Assembly: GCA_963783145.1 (NCBI GenBank)
Contig: CAWAMM010000011.1
Span: forward strand, 62,001 to 126,000
Reading direction: 5' to 3'
Source: DATGKG01 sp963783145
Lineage (GTDB): Bacteria > Desulfobacterota > Binatia > Binatales > Binataceae
Length of the DNA stretch: 64,000 nt
In this document: in pieces, positions 34,045 to 41,896 of the stretch
Numbering within the stretch: position 1 is the first letter of the stretch
How the letters are laid out: every line of letters begins with the position of its first letter
Notes under the pieces: generated by a model
What the model was told of the DNA's origin: nothing
Database searches by the model: none
The model's input: the letters and a program-made list of their open reading frames with translations, nothing else
Position numbers and translations under genes: made by a program

Positions 34045-34302
34045 CTAGCCATCGACGGTCGGCGGGGGAGCACCGAGTGTCACTCCGTCAAATTGGGGCA
34101 ACTCCAAATGCGCTACGTAGGCGTTGACGTACAGCCAGTCTTCTAGTGCTGAGAGGAGTTCGTTGCGGGTCTCTTCGACGCTTCTGGCGCTTGCCCACAG
34201 CCCGGGTAGACCGGGGACGTGAGCGTACCAATCACCATCGTCCAACCGTTCGTATTCGGCGTTGCGCATCGCAGCGCGCTGGTATTCCGTAAGCGAGGCC
34301 AT
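34045..34302 (-). CDS. hicB: HicB-type antitoxin (short form)
   Basis: An 85-residue partial-RNase-H-fold antitoxin: DGDWYAHVPGLPGLWASARSVEETRNEL in pieces, then a helix and LPQFDGVTLG. The separate C-terminal DNA-binding domain of longer HicB proteins is not present. Autoregulation, if any, would need another factor or binding through the N-terminal region. It is co-transcribed with hicA. Confidence 0.85.
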   Translation of the reverse strand: MASLTEYQRAAMRNAEYERLDDGDWYAHVPGLPGLWASARSVEETRNELLSALEDWLYVNAYVAHLELPQFDGVTLGAPPPTVDG

Positions 34303-34347
34303 TGCTCAGAGCATAGCAGTTGCTCTCTTTTCACGGTAGCCGAAAGG

Positions 34348-34381
34348 AAAGTGGCACGAGGTGATGACCTCGCGCCACTTT
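34348..34381 (-). terminator. Terminator of the amidohydrolase gene
   Basis: A 15-bp inverted repeat AAAGTGGCACGAGGT / ACCTCGCGCCACTTT with a 4-base loop. The one mismatch on the plus strand becomes a G-U pair in minus-strand RNA, which supports the minus orientation. The T-run after the stem is short and interrupted. It lies between the amidohydrolase stop and hicB. Confidence 0.7.
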
Positions 34382-34400
34382 CTTTCAAATTGACGAACCT

Positions 34401-36128
34401 CTATGCGTGGCCGTGGCGGAGCAGCTTGCCCGGGGTTGCGCCCGTGCAGTTGTCTTCGCTGAAGGTCTCCACGCCGTTCACGATGATCGAGCGATAGCCC
34501 TTGGCGCGCTGCACCCGGCGCCATTCGCCGCCCGGCAGGTCATGGGTGATTTCACCGACCCAATCAGGCTCGATGTCGAGCCGCTTCAGGTCGTACACGA
34601 CCACGTCGGCCGCGGCGCCCTCGCGCAGGATGCCGCGATCCTTGAAGCCCGCCGCGTGCGCGGGCAGCGCCGAGAGCCGATAGTGCGCCTCTTCCAGCGA
34701 GACGCGATTCTCGTCGCGCACCATCCAGCGCAGGAAGTCGGTAGTGAACGCACCGCCGGTGAAGAACTTGGTGTGCGCGCCGCCGTCCGATACGCCCGGG
34801 AAGGTGAATTCCGATTTGTTGATGATCTCAGCGTTGTACTCGGCGTTGAACTGCGGAACCGCCTGCTTGAACTCCGCCTTCAGGTCGGTGGCGAGCGACA
34901 GATCGACCATCACATCGACTGGATGCTTGCCTTCTTCCTGAGCGATCTGTCCGAGGGTTTTGCCGACGTACTTCTCGAGTTCCGGCTTGTCCTCGACCCA
35001 TGACACGATGAGCTTGACCAGTCGCCCGCCGATGCCCGGAGCGATCTTGTCGAGGATGGCCATCTGCTCATCGCTCTTGACCGCCGCGCGCATGGTGGGG
35101 TCTTTCATCTTCGCGGTCTTCTCTTCCTTGGTGCCGATAGTCATGTCGCGCCACGCCGGCGAGGAATCGTACAAATTCCAATTCTCAAGGGTGAAAGAGA
35201 ATCCGCTGCGGATGGTGCCCGCCTGGCCAAAAATGGGCAGACCCTTCTCGCGCGCCTTGTGCAGCCAGTCGAGGCTCTTGCGATGGATCTCGGGGTTGCG
35301 GGTGCTCGCGGTGATCGCCTGGAAGAGAATCGGTCGCTTCGCGGTCGCGGCCAGTTTTTCCACGAACGCGAGGTCGTCTTTGATATGGCCGGTCGCTTGC
35401 GTGATCTCGATGAAGCCTTCGTCGCGCTCGGCCAGCACGCGCGCGAGATTGAGGATATCCTCATCGCACATCGTGTCGGTCACCATCGGCTGGCCATCGT
35501 AGTCGGCCTGCGCCGAATGCTTGCCGAGACGCTGGATCGAGAACCCGCACAGTCCGGCGTCCATGCCTTCATTCAGGAGGCGGCGCATCTCGGCGCGCTC
35601 GGCCTCGGTCGCGGGGCGGGTCTTGGCAGCTTCGAGGCCCATCACATAGATCATCAGCGAGGCGGTAGGCATATACTGGATGCAGTTGATGCCCTTGGGC
35701 GCGCGCTGCAGCGAATCGAGGTACTGGGGAATGGTCTCCCAATCCCAAGTCATGCCTTGTTGCATCGAGGCGTAAGGAATCGCTTCGGTGCGGGTCATCA
35801 TCAGCATCGAGCGGTCGCGGCCTTCCGGTTTGACCGGCGCGAAGCCGAAGCCGCAGTTGCCGAGCACGACCGAGGTCACGCCGTGATAACCGGAAATCGT
35901 GCACCACGGATCCCATCGGATCTGCGCATCATAGTGCGTGTGGAGATCGACGAAGCCGGGCGCGACGATGAGCCCGCCGGCATCGATGGTCTTCTTGGCG
36001 AAGCCGGGAGAGCGTCCGCCGAGCTGCGCGATCTTGCCGTCCTTGATGTAGACGTCGCCTTGATAGCGCGGGACGCGGGTGCCATCGACGATGGTGCCGC
36101 CTTTAATTTGGAGATCGATATCCGCCAT
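34401..36128 (-). CDS. D-aminoacylase / N-acyl-D-amino-acid deacylase-like amidohydrolase
   Basis: A 575-residue metal-dependent amidohydrolase. It has the N-terminal beta-sandwich (IKGGTIVDGTRVPRYQGDVYIKDG in pieces), the barrel motif APGFVDLHTHYDAQIRWDP with metal-binding His-x-His, and the late VSDGGAHTKFF. The C-terminal REGAAADVVVYDL closes the sandwich. This type hydrolyses N-acyl-D-amino acids or related cyclic amides. Its promoter and terminator are both visible, so it appears to be a single-gene transcription unit. Confidence 0.9.
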   Translation of the reverse strand: MADIDLQIKGGTIVDGTRVPRYQGDVYIKDGKIAQLGGRSPGFAKKTIDAGGLIVAPGFVDLHTHYDAQIRWDPWCTISGYHGVTSVVLGNCGFGFAPVKPEGRDRSMLMMTRTEAIPYASMQQGMTWDWETIPQYLDSLQRAPKGINCIQYMPTASLMIYVMGLEAAKTRPATEAERAEMRRLLNEGMDAGLCGFSIQRLGKHSAQADYDGQPMVTDTMCDEDILNLARVLAERDEGFIEITQATGHIKDDLAFVEKLAATAKRPILFQAITASTRNPEIHRKSLDWLHKAREKGLPIFGQAGTIRSGFSFTLENWNLYDSSPAWRDMTIGTKEEKTAKMKDPTMRAAVKSDEQMAILDKIAPGIGGRLVKLIVSWVEDKPELEKYVGKTLGQIAQEEGKHPVDVMVDLSLATDLKAEFKQAVPQFNAEYNAEIINKSEFTFPGVSDGGAHTKFFTGGAFTTDFLRWMVRDENRVSLEEAHYRLSALPAHAAGFKDRGILREGAAADVVVYDLKRLDIEPDWVGEITHDLPGGEWRRVQRAKGYRSIIVNGVETFSEDNCTGATPGKLLRHGHA

Positions 36129-36228
36129 TGGTTCCCTCCTCGAATGGGTTGGGACGTTGTAAAATGGTTAAAGGTTTGCGCCGCCGGAAAGCGGCGAGCT
36201 TTGCCCCTTATCAAATGAGCCTGAAAAA

Positions 36229-36257
36229 CTTATACAACTTTTGCCGGTATCCAACAA
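36229..36257 (-). promoter_or_regulatory. Sigma-70 type promoter of the amidohydrolase gene
   Basis: On the minus strand TTGTTG (36252-36257) and TATAAG (36229-36234) are separated by 17 bases. The predicted transcript has a leader of about 95 bases before ATG 36128. Confidence 0.5.
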
Positions 36258-36417
36258 ACCGATCGGTATGGCGCGCATTGCATGACGACCGTCGATCGGG
36301 TCGACATCGCGGCAATGTGAACAATGGTCAGACTCAACTTTGGTGATTGGACTTCGGAGTCACGAGCTGGAGGGTTTCGAAAACCCTCGACCGTTTGATG
36401 GCCAAGGACTGAAGAGT

Positions 36418-36750
36418 ATGAAAATCCGTCGCATTGTTATCTTCACGAATCAGATGGAGGCGATGACCGCCTTCTACCGCGATGTCGTCGGACTCGAACA
36501 AAAAGCCGACCAACCGGGCTGGAAAGAATTCGACGCGGGCGCAATCGCTATCGCGCTGCACAATGGAGCCTCGGAAGTTGGAAGGCGACCGCCGAAGCTG
36601 GTGTTCTATTCCGCAGACGTGGCCGCGACACGCGAAATGCTGCTTAAGCGCGGCGCGAAGATGGGCAAGGTCAAATCGGGAGCCGGTCTGGATCTATGTG
36701 AAGGTAAAGACCCGGACGGCAATCCATTTCAGATTTCCAATCGCGAGTGA
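36418..36750 (+). CDS. Small VOC-family (glyoxalase-like) protein, 110 aa
   Basis: A single VOC module: KIRRIVIFTNQMEAMTAFYRDVVGL, then KEFDAGAIAIALHNG and KLVFYSADVAATREMLLKRGAKMG, ending KDPDGNPFQISNRE with the usual terminal metal-ligand Glu region. It probably acts as a dimer. The start at ATG 36418 is supported by AAGGA ten bases upstream. The frame extends back to 36340 through an 8-bp hairpin (36370-36388, GAGGGTTT-CGA-AAACCCTC) that is more likely a regulatory element in the leader. Confidence 0.82.
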   Translation: MKIRRIVIFTNQMEAMTAFYRDVVGLEQKADQPGWKEFDAGAIAIALHNGASEVGRRPPKLVFYSADVAATREMLLKRGAKMGKVKSGAGLDLCEGKDPDGNPFQISNRE

Positions 36751-36763
36751 GGACCGGAACGGG

Positions 36764-37807
36764 TTATCGATACCTCGCGAGCAGCGGCATGCTCAGCGCG
36801 ATTACCAGCGAGGCGAAGATCAATCCCATGAAGACCCACGCACCGCGATGCGCGAAGTTGAGCGTCCAGCCGATGCCGAAACGCTTCTCCACCATCAATG
36901 CCGGATCGTCGGGATTGTAGTAGAAGATGCCCCACTTCCAGCACTCGTCGGGCGTGCGATCCGATAGCACCCGCTCCCCGTTGGCAGGCGCGCGGCGAAT
37001 TCCACCTTGGCCGCGACGCACCAATTCGAGCGCTCCTATCGTCATCACCGCCAGCAACGCAAAAACGCCCCCGAAGACCATCGTGGTATGCGGATGAAGC
37101 TGCAGGAATGCCAGCGAGGCGCATAGATAGTTGGCGGCGAGCACCACCGAAATTCCGATCCAGCGAAAATGGCGTTCCTCGCGCGCCTTGGCATGATCGA
37201 TCGCGACCTGGCGCGAGTAGTGGGTCATCGCCACGACGGCGAATGTTCCGATCGTGCACAGCACAAAATAGCTGGCGATGAGGGTCCAGAAGATCACCGG
37301 CGTTTTTGCCATCCAACCATTAGGATTCCCGGCGAGGTCCCAATGCACCGGCATCGGATCGGGCAACTCGCTCCAATGAACCCACATCAGCCAGGCCGCG
37401 CACGCAAGTATCAGGTATGGGCCAAGCAGAACCAGCATTAGCCCGGGCATCCGCGATTGCGGCTCGAGCGAGGCCTCGCGCGCGGTCGAGGCCGAAGTCT
37501 GGTAGGCGAGTGTTCGCCGATGTGCGATGACGAAGACGCCGAGCGCCGCGAGTAACTGCAACATCAGAAGGCCGGCGCCGAGAAGCTCCGCGTCGGTGCT
37601 TACTGCGCCAATCATCAGAACCATCGCAATTGTAGTTACGATGATGATGCCACGCCGATAGCGGGCTAGGATCCGTCGCGCCTCGGGGGTTCCGCGAAAC
37701 TGTGGCATCACAGTGACGGAGAAGAAAATGTCGCGGCGCGTGAGTTGCGGCATCGCGTAGTTGAGCGCGCCGATCAGCAATACCATCGCGATCCAGAAAG
37801 TCAGCAT
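36764..37807 (-). CDS. DUF1648/DUF5808 multi-pass membrane protein
   Basis: A 347-residue membrane protein with about eight helices. The central VHWSELPDPMPVHWDLAGNP is the DUF1648 signature. The C-terminal WKWGIFYYNPDDPALMVEKR is the DUF5808 signature. Such proteins are commonly controlled by YtrA-type GntR repressors, and exactly such a regulator lies 15 bases upstream in the same operon. Function is unknown, possibly cell-envelope or antimicrobial-peptide stress. Confidence 0.88.
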   Translation of the reverse strand: MLTFWIAMVLLIGALNYAMPQLTRRDIFFSVTVMPQFRGTPEARRILARYRRGIIIVTTIAMVLMIGAVSTDAELLGAGLLMLQLLAALGVFVIAHRRTLAYQTSASTAREASLEPQSRMPGLMLVLLGPYLILACAAWLMWVHWSELPDPMPVHWDLAGNPNGWMAKTPVIFWTLIASYFVLCTIGTFAVVAMTHYSRQVAIDHAKAREERHFRWIGISVVLAANYLCASLAFLQLHPHTTMVFGGVFALLAVMTIGALELVRRGQGGIRRAPANGERVLSDRTPDECWKWGIFYYNPDDPALMVEKRFGIGWTLNFAHRGAWVFMGLIFASLVIALSMPLLARYR

Positions 37808-37822
37808 CGCCGGTCTCCCTCC

Positions 37823-38227
37823 CTACTTTTCCGTCCCGCTGACGAGCAGTTTGGCATTTGAATCGAACTCCGCGCGGATGGCATCGAGCGGCAACCCTGC
37901 GGTGCGCATCTCGGCGATCAGCCCGCGTAGACGCTGCTTCAATGCGCCGCGTTCCCTGGCACTGGCGCTGGGCCTCGACCGTTCGAGCACTACCGCTCCG
38001 CGACGGCGCCGCAGCTCGAGCCAGCCTTCGTCGGCGAGCAGGCGGTAGGCCTCGGCGACGGTATTGTGATGAACGGCGAGATCGATCGCGAGCTGCCTGA
38101 CGGTGGGGAGCTGCTGCCCGGGCTTCAGCTCACGATTCACCAGCAGTGGACGTATCGCGTCGGCGATCTGCCGATAGGCCGGCACCGGCGAGGATAGATC
38201 AATTCGGATGATGCTTCTTCCGCCCAT
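37823..38227 (-). CDS. GntR-family (YtrA subfamily) transcriptional regulator
   Basis: A 134-residue regulator. The N-terminal winged helix reads PAYRQIADAIRPLLVNRELKPG, QQLPTVRQLAIDLAVHHNT and VAEAYRLLADEGWLELRRRRG. A short C-terminal helical dimerisation tail, without a large effector domain, is typical of YtrA proteins. The start is set at ATG 38227. The longer frame to 38254 would run through the promoter and operator. It heads the two-gene unit with the DUF1648 protein and probably represses it. Confidence 0.9.
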   Translation of the reverse strand: MGGRSIIRIDLSSPVPAYRQIADAIRPLLVNRELKPGQQLPTVRQLAIDLAVHHNTVAEAYRLLADEGWLELRRRRGAVVLERSRPSASARERGALKQRLRGLIAEMRTAGLPLDAIRAEFDSNAKLLVSGTEK

Positions 38228-38231
38228 TGTT

Positions 38232-38273
38232 GTTTGTACACCTACACTATACAAACGGAGCGGCGAGTTTCAA
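38232..38273 (-). promoter_or_regulatory. Promoter and GntR/YtrA-type operator of the regulator operon
   Basis: On the minus strand TTGAAA (38268-38273) and TATAGT (38246-38251) are 16 bases apart. Overlapping the -10 is the inverted repeat GTTTGTA-N11-TACAAAC (38232-38256). Binding there would block polymerase and begins five bases before the regulator's ATG, so negative autoregulation is expected. Confidence 0.7.
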
Positions 38274-38301
38274 GCGCCGTCACGCCGCGGAAGGATGATG
38301 C

Positions 38302-38380
38302 CCTGGCCACGGCTCTTATCGACTTAATGTCAGTTTACGGGATGGAGGAATACTGACATTAAGTCGGATCTGCCTGGCCA
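38302..38380. repeat. 15-bp inverted repeat flanked by 8-bp direct repeats
   Basis: CGACTTAATGTCAGT (38320-38334) and its exact reverse complement (38352-38366) are separated by 17 bases. The unit is bracketed by CCTGGCCA at 38302-38309 and 38373-38380. The arrangement resembles a tiny palindromic insertion with a target duplication, or a regulatory cruciform. No gene is inside. Confidence 0.6.
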
Positions 38381-38814
38381 TCGTTCCGCGGCGGGTCGAT
38401 AAGTGGGTTTGTTTTTGCACTTCCCTGATCCGTCCCTTCGCTCGCTCTTTGTTGCGAGAGAAGGTGGATGGCGCGCTGGTCGCGCTTGCGCCTCGCGACC
38501 GGTGGCGGAGTGCCTTCGAGCTTCGCGAACCCAGCATTTGCCTGAGTTTTTTGGCTTTGTTTCGTCATTTTCGCTGCCACCGACGCATCTTCGAAGTGGG
38601 TTTGTTTTTGCGTTTTTGGCCCCCGAGGTCGTGCCATTTGAGGTCCTTCGCCGAGCCGCAGGACCGCCGCTCGCGATACTCACGGTGGGTTCGTTCATGT
38701 AATTTCGCATTTACTACCACCCGGCCCAAAACGACAGTGGCGGCCCCAAAGGCCGCCACAACCGCAGGATAGCACATTCCGACGCGCGACGAATCCTTGC
38801 CCTGTTGGATCCGT
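38381..38814. repeat. Non-coding region built of dispersed repeats
   Basis: No gene is supported, although several frames are open. The 18-bp AAGTGGGTTTGTTTTTGC occurs at 38401-38418 and again at 38594-38611. The segment from about 38432 (GTCCCTTCGCTCGC, then GCGAGAGAAGGTGGATGGCGC) matches the start of the 357-bp repeat unit found at 56797-58168. It is therefore a single diverged copy of that family. Confidence 0.6.
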
Positions 38815-39816
38815 CTAGAACATCTTCACCAATTGTTTGCCGATATTTTCGCCCTTCAACAACCCAACGAATGCGCGAGGTGCGCTCTCGATGCCATTGG
38901 CAACGGTCTCGCGATATTTAATCTTGCCCTCGCCAACCCATTGCGCGAGATCCTTCATCGCCTGCTCACTGCGGGAGGCATAATCCGACACGATGAAGCC
39001 TTGCAGCTTGACTCGATTGATCAGGAGCATCACCAGGTTGTCGAGCCCATGCGGACGCGGCTCGTTGTATTGCGAGATGAGTCCGCAAAACGGAATCCGT
39101 GCGAACGGATTGAGTTGCAGCGCGACTGTCTCCAGCACCACCCCGCCGACATTCTCAAAATAGATATCGATGCCCTTGGGCGCGGCCGCGCGTAAATCCT
39201 TGGCGAGGTTACCGCCTTTGTAATCCACGCACGCATCGAAGCCGAACTCGTTGACCACCAGGTCGCATTTGGCCTCGCCGCCGGCGATTCCGACCGCGCG
39301 GCAGCCCTTGAGCTTCGCGATCTGGCCGACGATGCTGCCGACCGCTCCTGCGGCCGCCGACACGACCACAGTTTCGCCCGCCTTGGGCGCGCCGATATCG
39401 AGCAGCCCCCACCATGCGGTCAGGCCCGGCATGCCGATAGCGCCAAGGTACGCCGAGAGCGGGACGGCTTTGGCGTCAACCTTCTGCAACTCGGCGCCGC
39501 TCGAAAGCCCATATTGCTGCCATCCGAAATATCCAACCACCGAGTCGCCCGGTTTGAAGTTGGGATTGTTCGACTCGACGACTTCACCGGCGGTGCCCCC
39601 GACCATCACCTGCCCGATCGCGACATTTGCGGCATAGGAGGGTCCGGCATTCATCCGTCCGCGCATATAGGGGTCGAGCGAGAGGTAAAGATTTTTCACC
39701 AGCACCTGGCCGGGGCCGGGCTTGGGAATATCGGTCTCGATGATCTTGAAGTCGGATTCCTGCACCCATCCGGTCGGACGATTGGCGAGGATGACCTGAA
39801 CGTTCTTGCTGCTCAT
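38815..39816 (-). CDS. NADP-dependent oxidoreductase of the zinc-free MDR family (CurA/leukotriene B4 dehydrogenase-like)
   Basis: A 333-residue medium-chain reductase without zinc ligands. The N-terminal domain has PGPGQVLVKNLYLSLDPYMRGRM. The cofactor domain has VVVSAAAGAVGSIVGQIAKLKG and GIDIYFENVGGVVLE, both typical of prostaglandin/curcumin reductases that reduce the double bond of alpha,beta-unsaturated carbonyls with NADPH. It is a single-gene unit. Confidence 0.92.
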   Translation of the reverse strand: MSSKNVQVILANRPTGWVQESDFKIIETDIPKPGPGQVLVKNLYLSLDPYMRGRMNAGPSYAANVAIGQVMVGGTAGEVVESNNPNFKPGDSVVGYFGWQQYGLSSGAELQKVDAKAVPLSAYLGAIGMPGLTAWWGLLDIGAPKAGETVVVSAAAGAVGSIVGQIAKLKGCRAVGIAGGEAKCDLVVNEFGFDACVDYKGGNLAKDLRAAAPKGIDIYFENVGGVVLETVALQLNPFARIPFCGLISQYNEPRPHGLDNLVMLLINRVKLQGFIVSDYASRSEQAMKDLAQWVGEGKIKYRETVANGIESAPRAFVGLLKGENIGKQLVKMF

Positions 39817-39995
39817 GATGATTTTGGCTCCTGATTAACTCGCGCGCTGAGACTTACACATGGTCCTCCGATGCTCAAAGGGCGAGCGCGGGCGGATCGA
39901 TGGGTGAAAAAAATGGCTAAACGTAGGTAAATCAGTCGAGATGTTGCATCTGCGATGCCCGAGAGGTACCAATTTTTGTAGATAAGGGGTTTCTC

Positions 39996-40241
39996 ATGGA
40001 AATGCTCGACTCGGTTTTGAGGAACCTGCAAACCAATGCGGTGGAATTCAGGGAGTGGTGGGCTTCCATCGACAACACCTATCGCGCCGGCATTTGTTTG
40101 CTGGGCAGTCTCTTGCTGATGTGGTCCGCGACCAGGACTTCCAACGAGCTGGACCGCCAGTTCTTCCTCACCGGGATGGCGGCGCTGGCGCTGCTGGCGT
40201 ACGGCGCCATGTTGTTCGTTCACTCCGACATCCTTCGATAG
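39996..40241 (+). CDS. Small two-helix membrane protein, 81 aa, unknown
   Basis: Not a recognised family. A polar N-terminus (MEMLDSVLRNLQTNAVEFREW) precedes two hydrophobic helices, AGICLLGSLLLMWSATRTS and FLTGMAALALLAYGAMLFVHS. GATAAGGGG precedes the ATG as a plausible ribosome binding site. It is upstream of glnB in the same direction, 220 bases away; no ammonium-transporter features are present. Confidence 0.65.
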   Translation: MEMLDSVLRNLQTNAVEFREWWASIDNTYRAGICLLGSLLLMWSATRTSNELDRQFFLTGMAALALLAYGAMLFVHSDILR

Positions 40242-40396
40242 TCTTGGGCGCTAGTCTTTCCGACGCGGCGTATTGAATGCCAAAACAGGCGAGAATCGCT
40301 CCTCGCTGACTCAGTTTGTCTTGCTATCCAAGGCAGCAAATGCCCATCGATCGCGCATAAAACCCCATTTTGAGGACGTTATTGCTTCAATTTCAG

Positions 40397-40412
40397 AAGC
40401 ACGGAACTTGCT
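40397..40412 (+). promoter_or_regulatory. Possible sigma-54 promoter of glnB
   Basis: AAGCAC-GGAAC-TTGCT matches TGGCAC-N5-TTGC(A/T) at the -12 side and at CAC. The -24 GG is AG here. It lies 50 bases before the glnB start, a sensible place for a nitrogen-regulated promoter. Confidence 0.4.
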
Positions 40413-40461
40413 CCAAGCAACCCAGATGGGAAGGAGTCGCCATGCGGAAGGTGCAGCGCTA

Positions 40462-40800
40462 ATGAAGAAGATTGAGGCCGTGATCAAGCCTTTTACCTTG
40501 GACGTGGTGAAGAGTGAACTTCAAAGAATGGGGGTTTTGGGGCTGACCGTTTACGAAGTCCGGGGAATTGGGCGCCAAAAGGGCCACACCGAGCTGTACC
40601 GCGGCGCGGAATATATCGCCGACTTTATGCCCAAAATGAAGGTCGAAATCGTGGTGCGCGATGACCAGATCGAGGAGGTCGTCGACGCCATTGCCCGTAA
40701 GGCACGCACCGGCCGGATCGGCGATGGCAAGATTTTCGTCAGCTCGCTCGAAGATGTGGTTCGCATCCGCACCAACGAGCATGGGGATGCGGCTATTTGA
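40462..40800 (+). CDS. glnB: Nitrogen regulatory protein P-II
   Basis: A 112-residue PII signal protein that senses 2-oxoglutarate and ATP/ADP and controls nitrogen metabolism. The T-loop tyrosine for uridylylation is in GAEYIADFMPKMKVE. The end TGRIGDGKIFVSSLEDVVRIRT is the C-signature. The length is exactly that of the family. ATG 40462 is chosen although the frame is open back to 40273, because the first beta strand MKKIEAVIKPFTLDVVK starts there. Confidence 0.96.
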   Translation: MKKIEAVIKPFTLDVVKSELQRMGVLGLTVYEVRGIGRQKGHTELYRGAEYIADFMPKMKVEIVVRDDQIEEVVDAIARKARTGRIGDGKIFVSSLEDVVRIRTNEHGDAAI

Positions 40801-40818
40801 GGTGTCCTCCTTCCTTAT

Positions 40819-40841
40819 GCCCTCTCCTCTCAGGAGAGGGC
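40819..40841. repeat. Hairpin GCCCTCTCCT-CTC-AGGAGAGGGC after glnB
   Basis: A perfect 10-bp inverted repeat with a 3-base loop, without a T-run. It is similar in style to the CTCTCTC/GAGAGAG hairpins of the 56.8-58.2 kb array and is probably a REP-like element that can stabilise the glnB mRNA end. Confidence 0.6.
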
Positions 40842-40895
40842 GGCGCTCCGCGCCGGATGGAGGTTAAGCGAGCGCCACAATCTTAGCTGAGATGA

Positions 40896-41792
40896 CTAGC
40901 TGAGCCACTCCGGATTCTGCGTCGTTCCGTCAAACATCAAAGTGTTCTTATAGCCCTCGAAGCGTCCGATGCTGCCAGCGGGGGCCGTCTTAGCGAGGAT
41001 CGAGGCGACCTGCTCCGGCGTCATCGGCTTGAAGGTCGTCGCCGCATTGATTGCCTGCTCAACGTTGGCCACCGATTCACATCCGGTAATGACGACGCTG
41101 GTCGGAAGATTCATCGCGTAGTGTAGGCATTCGATCGGGGTCACGACGCCGCTGCGTAAAATGAATCCCGCGCCCATCGGCTTCATGCCCAACACGCCGA
41201 TATTGCGCTTCACCAGTTCCGGCAGCACCTTTTGTCCGAAACTATTGTAGTGCGCATCCATCACGTTGAGCGGCATCTGCACGGTGTCCGGCGTGAATCC
41301 ATGCGCGAGGCATACTTCGAGCATGTGCAAATGAACATCTGGACTCTTATGCCCGGTGAAGCCGATGTAGCGAATCTTACCCGCCAGTTTCGCCTCGAGC
41401 GTAGCCTCGAAGCTGCCACCTCTGGCGAAAATCTTCTCGGGATCGTCCATCCTGATCACTTCATGAAACTGCATCAGATCGATGTGATCGGTCTGCAGAC
41501 GCTGCAGGCACTCATCGATTTGCTTGGCCGCGCCGGCCTTGCTCTGGCTGTCGATCTTGGTCATCAGGAAGACTTTGTCGCGATAGCCGTCGCGCAGCGC
41601 ATTGCCCATGCGCACTTCGCTCTCGCCGAGGTGATAGTCCCAGCAATTGTCCATGAAGTTGATGCCGCCATCGATCGCGGTGCGCACGATGCGGGTCGAT
41701 TCGGCGGGATCCTTGGGCACGCCCATGTGATAGCCGCCGAGACCCACAATCGAAACCTTCTCGCCGGTGTGACCTAGAGTTCGGAATTGCAT
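40896..41792 (-). CDS. Aldo/keto reductase
   Basis: A 298-residue NADPH-dependent reductase with a (beta/alpha)8 barrel. The catalytic Asp/Tyr region is INFMDNCWDYHLGESE, Lys is in KVFLMTKID and His is in LMQFHEV. RNIGVLGMKPMGAG and the coenzyme segment near VVITGCESVANVEQA complete the pattern. The substrate is unknown. It is divergent from the acyl-CoA dehydrogenase. Confidence 0.9.
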   Translation of the reverse strand: MQFRTLGHTGEKVSIVGLGGYHMGVPKDPAESTRIVRTAIDGGINFMDNCWDYHLGESEVRMGNALRDGYRDKVFLMTKIDSQSKAGAAKQIDECLQRLQTDHIDLMQFHEVIRMDDPEKIFARGGSFEATLEAKLAGKIRYIGFTGHKSPDVHLHMLEVCLAHGFTPDTVQMPLNVMDAHYNSFGQKVLPELVKRNIGVLGMKPMGAGFILRSGVVTPIECLHYAMNLPTSVVITGCESVANVEQAINAATTFKPMTPEQVASILAKTAPAGSIGRFEGYKNTLMFDGTTQNPEWLS

Positions 41793-41896
41793 TTGGCCCT
41801 CAGACTGGGAGCTTTACCCAGCGTCATTCGGCATTCCAGTGATTGGAACGCGACTTCGGTCGTGCAAGGATTCTCCCTCAATCCGAGGAGAAAAGC

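Noticed and set aside
34045..34302. Full-length HicB with its own DNA-binding domain
   Set aside because: The frame ends at 85 residues, after the partial RNase-H fold. No ribbon-helix-helix or HTH segment follows before hicA.
39813..40223. 136-aa minus-strand frame over the small membrane protein upstream of glnB
   Set aside because: It has no recognisable domain. The plus-strand frame has a plausible ribosome binding site and two clean membrane helices.
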